The position numbers and the translations under genes were made by a program. Shown here piece after piece: positions 57,815 through 64,000 of a stretch of 64,000 bases of DNA. Location of the stretch: contig BDSL01000090.1 in assembly GCA_003116995.1 (NCBI GenBank), positions 372,001 through 436,000 of the forward strand. The letters run 5' to 3'. The DNA comes from Yamagishiella unicocca. Lineage: Eukaryota; Chlorophyta; Chlorophyceae; Chlamydomonadales; Volvocaceae. The notes below the pieces were generated by a model. The model worked only from the letters and a program-made list of their open reading frames with translations. It searched no databases and was not told the origin of the DNA. Every line of letters begins with the position of its first letter. The stretch's first letter is position 1.

Positions 57815-58489
57815 GCGGCACCGCACCGCATAGCAAGGTGCCATGCCCCTGCGCGCCGCCCGCGCAGCGCCGCTATGCACCTGCGCGAAAAAGCGAGAGG
57901 TCGCCGGTTCGAAACCCGGCGGCCGCACTTTTTGCATTTCGCGCGCAGATGCAAAAGATGGCGCGATAGCGATAGCCAATGCCTCATGGTGATAGCCGAC
58001 GCCTGATACTGATAGCCAACGCCTGATAGGTCACGCCCGATAGCACGATAGCCCCATAGCTGACACCTGCTGCCTGCCACCTTGCAGCCCCCGCCAGCGG
58101 CCGCCCACTGTGCCAATTGAAGCCATTCCTTTTGCAATGCGCCCTAAATGAATGGCCGCACAACCTATCAGCATCAGAGCGCCCACCACGCGCGCGCCCA
58201 CTTGACACACAGTGTGACCCACTGGCACATGCAGCACAGTGCCAGCACCCGCCCACTGAGCTGATTGATGCCATTCCTTTTCCAATGCACCATAAATGAA
58301 TAGCCACACAACCTATCAGCATCACAGCGGCCAACAGCCGCGCACCCAGCTGACACCCACTGCAGAAAGACACACAGTGTCACCCACCCAGCACACGCCC
58401 AAAGCCCATCAGCACATAGCTCATAGGCCAGTAGGTAGCTAGCATCTAGCAGCACCCAGGTGCCACTACGTTGGCACCCATGAGCACCC
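57815..58489 (+). repeat. cassette core 14: tRNA-like module plus dimer
   Basis: B box 57906-57916, T5 run 57929-57933. Same truncated start as core 10, joined through CCGCATAG. Confidence 0.8.
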
Positions 58490-60106
58490 GCATCACATAG
58501 GCGGCGGGTAGGCGGCGCCGCATCACACCGCACCACACCGCATAGGCGCACAGGCACCACCCACGAGCACCCACATACGCACATTAATACGTGGCACCAC
58601 ATAGGTGCGTACGTGGCACCAACAGTGCGTACCTATGTGCGTGTAGTGCATAGGCACCGCATCACAGCGCATAGGCGCATGACGTAGCACCACATCGCAT
58701 AGGCACATAGGCGGCAGCGCACCGCATAGCAAACGTCGCATCGCATAGGCGGCACCGCACCGCATAGGCGCATAGGCGGCACTGCACCACATACGCGCCA
58801 TCGCACCGCATAGGCGCATAGGCGGCACCACACCGCATAGCTGACGTCGCACCGCATAGGCGCATACACCGCATTGGCGCACCACACCGCATAGGCACAT
58901 ACACCGCATAGGCGCACCACACCGCACCGCACCTCACCGCATAGGTATACGTGGCACCACACCGCATAGGCGCATAGGCGGCACCGCACCGCATAGGCAA
59001 CATCGCACCGCATAGGCGCATAGGCGGCACCGCACCACATAGGCGTATACGTGGCACCACACCGCATAAGCACATAGGCGGCACCGCACCGCATAGCTGA
59101 CGTCGCACCGCATAGCCACATAAGCGGCACCGCATAGGCGCATGGGCGGCACCACACCGGATAGGTGACATCGCACCGCATAGGCGCGTACGTGGTACTA
59201 CACGAGCACATACCTAGCACTGCACCTCATAAGCACGTAGATGGCCCCGCATAACTGACATAGGCAGCACCGCACCGCATAGGTGCCATCGCACCGCATA
59301 GGCGCATACGCGACATCGCCTAGGCACATAGCTCACATCACACCACATAGGCGCATAAACGGCACCGCATCGCATAGGCGCATAGGCGGCAGCGCACCGC
59401 ATAGCTGACATCGCACCGCATAAGCACATAGCATAGGCGCATGACGCACCGCATAGGCGCATACGTAGCACCACACCGCATAGGCACATAGGCGGCAGCG
59501 CACCGCATAGCAAACGTCGCACCGCATAGGCGGCACCGCACCGCATAGGCGCATAGGCGGCAGTGCACCACATAGGCGCCATCGCACCGCATAGGCGCAT
59601 AGGCGGCACCACACCGCATAGCTGACGTCGCACCGCATACGCGCATAGGTGGCACCGCACCGCATAGGTGACATCGCACCACATACGCACATAAGCGGCA
59701 CCACACCACATAGCCACATAGGCGGCAGCGCACCGCATAGGTGACATCGCACCGCATAGGCGCATAGGCGGCACCGCACCGCATAGGCGTATACGTGGCA
59801 CCACACCGCATAAGCACATAGGCGGCACCACACCGCATAGCTGACGTCGCACCGCATAGGCGCATAAGCCGCACCGCATAGGCGCATAGGCGGCACCGCA
59901 CCGGATAGGTGACATCGCACCGCATAGGCACCAGCACGTACCTAGCACTGCACCTCAGAAGCACGTAGCTAGCACTGCACCTGATAAGCACATAAGTAGC
60001 ACTGCACCACATAGGTGACATCGCACCACATAGGCACCGCACCGCATACGCGCATAGGCGGCAGCGCACCGCATAGCTGACATCGCACCGCATAAGCACA
60101 TACGCA
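58490..60106. repeat. 46-bp satellite array
   Basis: Fourth copy of the block at 38.46 kb. Confidence 0.94.
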
Positions 60107-60309
60107 CCGTGGGTCTCCACCCCTAACCCGTGGGCCTCCGACCCGTGGGCCACCAACCCGTGGGCCTCCGCCCCATGGGCCCCTAACCCGTGGGCCTCCC
60201 ACCCGTGGGCCACCAACCCGTGGGCCTCCGCCCCATGGGCCACCAACCCGTGGGCCTCCGACCCGTGGGCCACCAACCCGTGGGCCTCCGCCCCATGGGC
60301 CACCAACGG
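60107..60309. repeat. 15-bp minisatellite (cassette 15)
   Basis: Copy of 44584-44786. Confidence 0.9.
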
Positions 60310-60872
60310 CGGCACCGCACCGCATAGCTGACGTCGCACCGCATAGGCGCATAGGCGGCACCGCACCGCATAGGCAACATCGCACCGCATAGGCGCATAG
60401 GCGGCACCGCACCACATAGGTGTATACGTGGCACCACACCGCATAAGCACATAGGCGGCACCGCACCGCATAGCTGACGTCGCACCGCATAGGCGCGTAC
60501 GTGGTACTACACGACCACGTACCTAGCACTGCACCTCATAAGCACGTACATTGCCGCATAAGCGGCACCGCACTGCATAGGCGCATAGGCAACATCGCAC
60601 CACATACACGCCACCCATCGCACTTCAGCGCCACATAAGTAGCACTGCACCACATAGGTGACATCGCACCACAGAGGCACCGCACCGCATACGCACATAG
60701 CCGGCAGTGCACCGCATAGCTGACATCGCACCGCATAGGCACATAGGCAGCACCGCTCGCATAGGCGCATACGCGACATCGCCTAGGCACATAGGTCACA
60801 TCACACCGCATAGGCGCATAGGCGGCAGCGCACCGCATAGCTGACATCGCACCGCATAAGCACATACGCCCC
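60310..60872. repeat. 46-bp satellite, short block
   Basis: Copy of 44787-45349. Confidence 0.93.
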
Positions 60873-61135
60873 GTGGGTCTCCACCCCTAACCCGTGGGCC
60901 TCCGATCCGACCCGTGGGCCTCCGCCCCATGGGCCACCAACCCCTGGGCCTCTGACCCGTGGGCCTCCAACCCGTCGGCCTCTGACCCGTGGGCCACCTC
61001 TAAACTGTACGCTGCCTCCAAGCATATGCCTGCAAGCATACTCCTGCAAGCATAGCCCTGCAAGCATAGCCTTGCAAGCGGGGGAGGTAAGCCCACTCGC
61101 GCAGCCCCTGCGCAGCTTGTATGAAGGTGACCAAT
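60873..61135. repeat. 15-bp and 14-bp minisatellites plus deleted GC box
   Basis: Copy of 45350-45612, with the same GCAAGCG/GGGGAGG deletion. The duplication ends at GGTGACCAAT. Confidence 0.88.
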
Positions 61136-61689
61136 GTCCCCGCAGCCTTTTTAGCCGCAGCGCTTATGTAGCCTTGCGCATAGTATTGCGCCATGCCGCT
61201 GCGCAGCGCCTGCGCGGCGCCGCTATGCACCTGCGCGAAAAAGCCAGAGGTCGCCGGTTCGAAACCCGGCGACCGCAATTTTTGCATTTCGCGCGCAGAT
61301 GCAAAAGATGGCGCGATAGCGATAGCCGATGCCTCATAGCGATAGCCGACGCCTGATACTGATAGCCGACGCCTGATAGGTGACGCCCGATAGCACGATA
61401 GCCCCATAGCTGACACCTGCTGCCTGCCGCCTTGCAGCCCCCGCCAGCGGCCGCCCACTGTGCCAATTGAACCCATTCCTTTTGCAATGCGCCGTAAATG
61501 AATGGCCGCACAACCTATCAGCATCAGAGCGCCCGCCAGGCGCGCGCCCACTTGACAGACAGTGTGACCCACTGGCACATGCAGAACAGTGCCAGCACCC
61601 GCCCACTGAGCTGATTGATGCCATTCCTTTTCCAATGCACCATAAATGAATAGCCACACAACCTATCAGCATCACAGCAGCCAACAGCC
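61136..61689 (+). repeat. cassette core 15: tRNA-like module plus dimer
   Basis: B box 61256-61266, T5 run 61279-61283. It has private substitutions (AAGCCAGAGG, CGGCGACCGC) compared with other cores. The dimer is at about 61450-61690. Confidence 0.75.
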
Positions 61690-63781
61690 AGCACCCAGGT
61701 GAGACTACGTAGGCACCCATGAGCACCCGCATCACATAGGCGAGTAGGCGGCGCCGCATCACACCGCACCACACCACATAGGCACACAGGCACCACCCAC
61801 GAGCACCCACATACGCACATTAATACGTAGGCACCCATGAGCACCCGCATCACATAGGCGAGTAGGCGGCGCCGTGCGTAGGCACCGCACCACACCGCAT
61901 AGGCACATAGGCGGCAGCGCACCGCATAGCAAACATCGCACCGCATAGGCGGCACCGCACCGCATAGGCGCATAGGCGGCAGTGCATGCGTGTAGTGCGT
62001 AGGCACCGCATCACACCGCATAGGTGCATGACGCACCGCATAGGCGCATACGTAGCACCACACCGCATAGGCACATCGGCGGCAGCGCACCGCATAGCAA
62101 ACGTCGCACCGCATAGGCGGCACCGCACCGCATAGGCGCGCGAAGACACACAGTGGCACCCACCCAGCACACGCCCAAAGCCCATCAGCACATAGCTCAT
62201 AGGCCAGTAGGTAGCTAGCATCTAGCAGCACCCAGGTGACACTACGTAGGCACCCATGAGCACCCGCATCACATAGGCGAGTAGGCGGCGCCGCATCACA
62301 CCGCACTACACCGCATAGGCACACAGGCACCACCCACGAGCACCCACATACGCACATTAATAGGTGGCACCACATAGGTGCGTACGTGGCACCAACAGTG
62401 CGTACCTATGTGCGTGTAGTGCGTAGGCACCGCATCACACCGCATAGGCGCATGACGCAGCGCATAGGCGCATACGTAGCACCACACCGCATAGGCACAT
62501 AGGCGGCAGCGCACCGCATAGCAAACGTCGCACCGCATAGGCGGCACCGCACCGCATAGGCGCATAGGCAGCACCGTACGTGGTACTACACGAGCACGTA
62601 CCTAGCACTGCACCTCATAAGCACATAAGCGGCACCACACCACATAGCCACATAGGCGGCAGCGCACCGCATAGGTGACATCGCACCGCATAGGCGCATA
62701 GGCGGCACCGCACCGCATAGGTGACATCGCACCGCATAGGCGCATACACCGCATTGGCGCACCACACCGCATAGGCGCGTACACCGCATAGGCGCATACA
62801 GCGCATAGCCGACATCGCACCGCATAGGCGCATACACCGCATAGGCGCACCACACCGCATAGCTGACGTCGCACCGCATACACGCATAGGTGGCACCGCA
62901 CCGCATACATGACATCGCACCGCATAGGCGCGTACGTGATACTACACGAGCACGTACCTAGCACTGCACCTCATAAGCACGTACATGGCCGCGCATAAGT
63001 GACATTGCAGCACATAGGCACATAAGCGGCACCACACCACATAGCCACATAGGCGGCAGCGCACCGCATAGGTGACATCGCACCGCATAGGCGCATAGGC
63101 GGCACCGCACCGCATAGGCAACATCGCACCGCATAGGCGCATAGGCGGCACCGCACCGCATAGGCGTATACGTGGCACCACACCGCATAGGCGCACAGGC
63201 ACCACCCACGAGCACCCACATACGCACATTAATAGGTGGCACCACATAGGTGCGTACGTGGCACCAACAGTGCGTACCTATGTGCGTGTAGTGCGTAGGC
63301 ACCGCATCACACCGCATAGGCGCATGACGCATCACATAGGCACATACATAGCACCACACCGCATAGGCACATAGGCGGCAGCGCACCGCATAGCAAACGT
63401 CGCACCGCATAGGCGGCACCGCACCGCATAGGCGCATAGGCGACAGTGCACCACATAGGCGCCATCGCACCGCATAGGCGCGTACGTGATACTACACGAC
63501 CACGTACCTAGCACTGCACCTCATAAGCACATAGATGGCCCCGCATAAGTGACATTGCACCACATAGGCACATAAGCGGCACCACACCACATAGCCACAT
63601 AGGCGGCAGCGCACCGCATAGGTGACATCGCACCGCATAAGCGCATAGGCGGCACCGCACCGCATAGCTGACGTCGCACCGCATAGGCACATAAGCGGCA
63701 CCGCATAGGCGCATAGGCGGCACCGCACCGGATAGGTGACATCGCACCGCATACACCGCACCGCATAGGTGACATCGCGCC
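61690..63781. repeat. 46-bp satellite with repeated bridge segments
   Basis: GCACCGCATAG satellite interleaved with bridge sequence (AGCACCCGCATCACATAGG, CCACATACGCACATTAAT) near 61720, 61810, 62240, 62340 and 63210. Partial dimer DNA lies near 62150. Confidence 0.92.
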
Positions 63782-64000
63782 GCAGGTAGGTGGCTGCAAC
63801 TTGGCGCGAGCACACGCTGAGTGAGCGCTACTATTCCTTTTCTAATATATCCTAAACGTATGTGCGCAAGGTGTATCAGCATCACAGCACAAATTGGAAT
63901 AGTGGGCGGACTGCTGCGAGCTTCCAAAACACGCCCTCAGTAGCCAATAGCAGTAGGTAGCTGCAACTTGGCAGCACCACCTAGCATCTAGGTAGCTAGC
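63782..64000. repeat. diverged dimer-related segment at window edge
   Basis: Contains TGCAACTTGGCGCGAGCACAC, CTATTCCTTTTCTAATATATCC, TATCAGCATCACAG and AATAGTGGGCGGA. It is related to 10081-10190 and more distantly to the 148-bp dimer. The AT-rich CTAATATATCC replaces CCAATGCACC. It continues beyond the window. Confidence 0.6.

Larger units (their letters stand above)
55290..61135. repeat. segmental duplication D2, right copy
   Basis: Matches 35892-45612 minus the CACTA element and LINE C, and therefore preserves both empty sites (55554-55556 and 57778-57784). It contains two tandem 2494-bp units. Confidence 0.93.

Overview
This window looks like heterochromatic nuclear DNA from a eukaryote, most plausibly a GC-rich chlorophyte green alga. 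That guess rests on three things: GC-rich Ala/Pro/Gly-biased codons in the transposon ORFs, the mixture of element types (LINE with a zf-RVT-type C-terminus, tRNA-derived SINE, chromodomain Ty3/Gypsy, CACTA DNA transposon), and the absence of any bacterial gene structure. No database search was possible, so the species is not claimed. I find no ordinary host protein gene in the 64 kb. The very many long Cys-rich reading frames on the minus strand are translations of tandem repeats.

The window is a head-to-tail array of about 15 related cassettes spaced 2.5-6.5 kb apart, all in the same orientation. A full cassette reads, left to right on +: (1) a 15-bp minisatellite (GACCCGTGGGCCTCC type); (2) a 14-bp minisatellite (TGCAAGCATAGCCC type); (3) a conserved ~100-bp GC-rich box ending in ATGAAGGTGACC, sometimes preceded by a 21-bp hairpin unit; (4) an optional retroelement inserted at GGTGACC; (5) a tRNA-like module with a perfect Pol III B box (GGTTCGAAACC) followed by a T5 run; (6) a GATAGCCGACGCCT mini-array and a 148-bp dimeric repeat; (7) 0.5-4 kb of a 46-bp satellite built on GCACCGCATAG.

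Mobile elements: five 5'-truncated minus-strand LINE copies (A 16.4-17.6 kb, B 25.9-27.7 kb, C 40.2-42.3 kb, D 48.6-48.8 kb, E 54.3-55.3 kb) plus tail-only scraps at 0.15 and 22.4 kb; three minus-strand tRNA-derived SINE copies (0.2-0.4, 17.6-17.8, 54.1-54.3 kb), each next to a LINE end; a rearranged Ty3/Gypsy chromovirus (28.1-30.9 kb) whose RT and integrase halves lie head to head on opposite strands; and a non-autonomous CACTA-type transposon (36.159-38.017 kb) with imperfect terminal inverted repeats and an ATA target duplication.

Two large duplications can be aligned by eye. 4093-9380 matches 48801-54088 (5288 bp, offset 44708, only two substitutions noticed). 35892-45612 matches 55290-61135; the left copy differs by carrying the CACTA element and LINE C, so the right copy supplies both empty sites. 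Inside that second duplication a 2494-bp unit is tandemly duplicated through an 8-bp CCGCATAG microhomology. The picture is an actively rearranging satellite domain, perhaps pericentromeric or subtelomeric, whose GGTGACC junction repeatedly marks retroelement ends and duplication edges.
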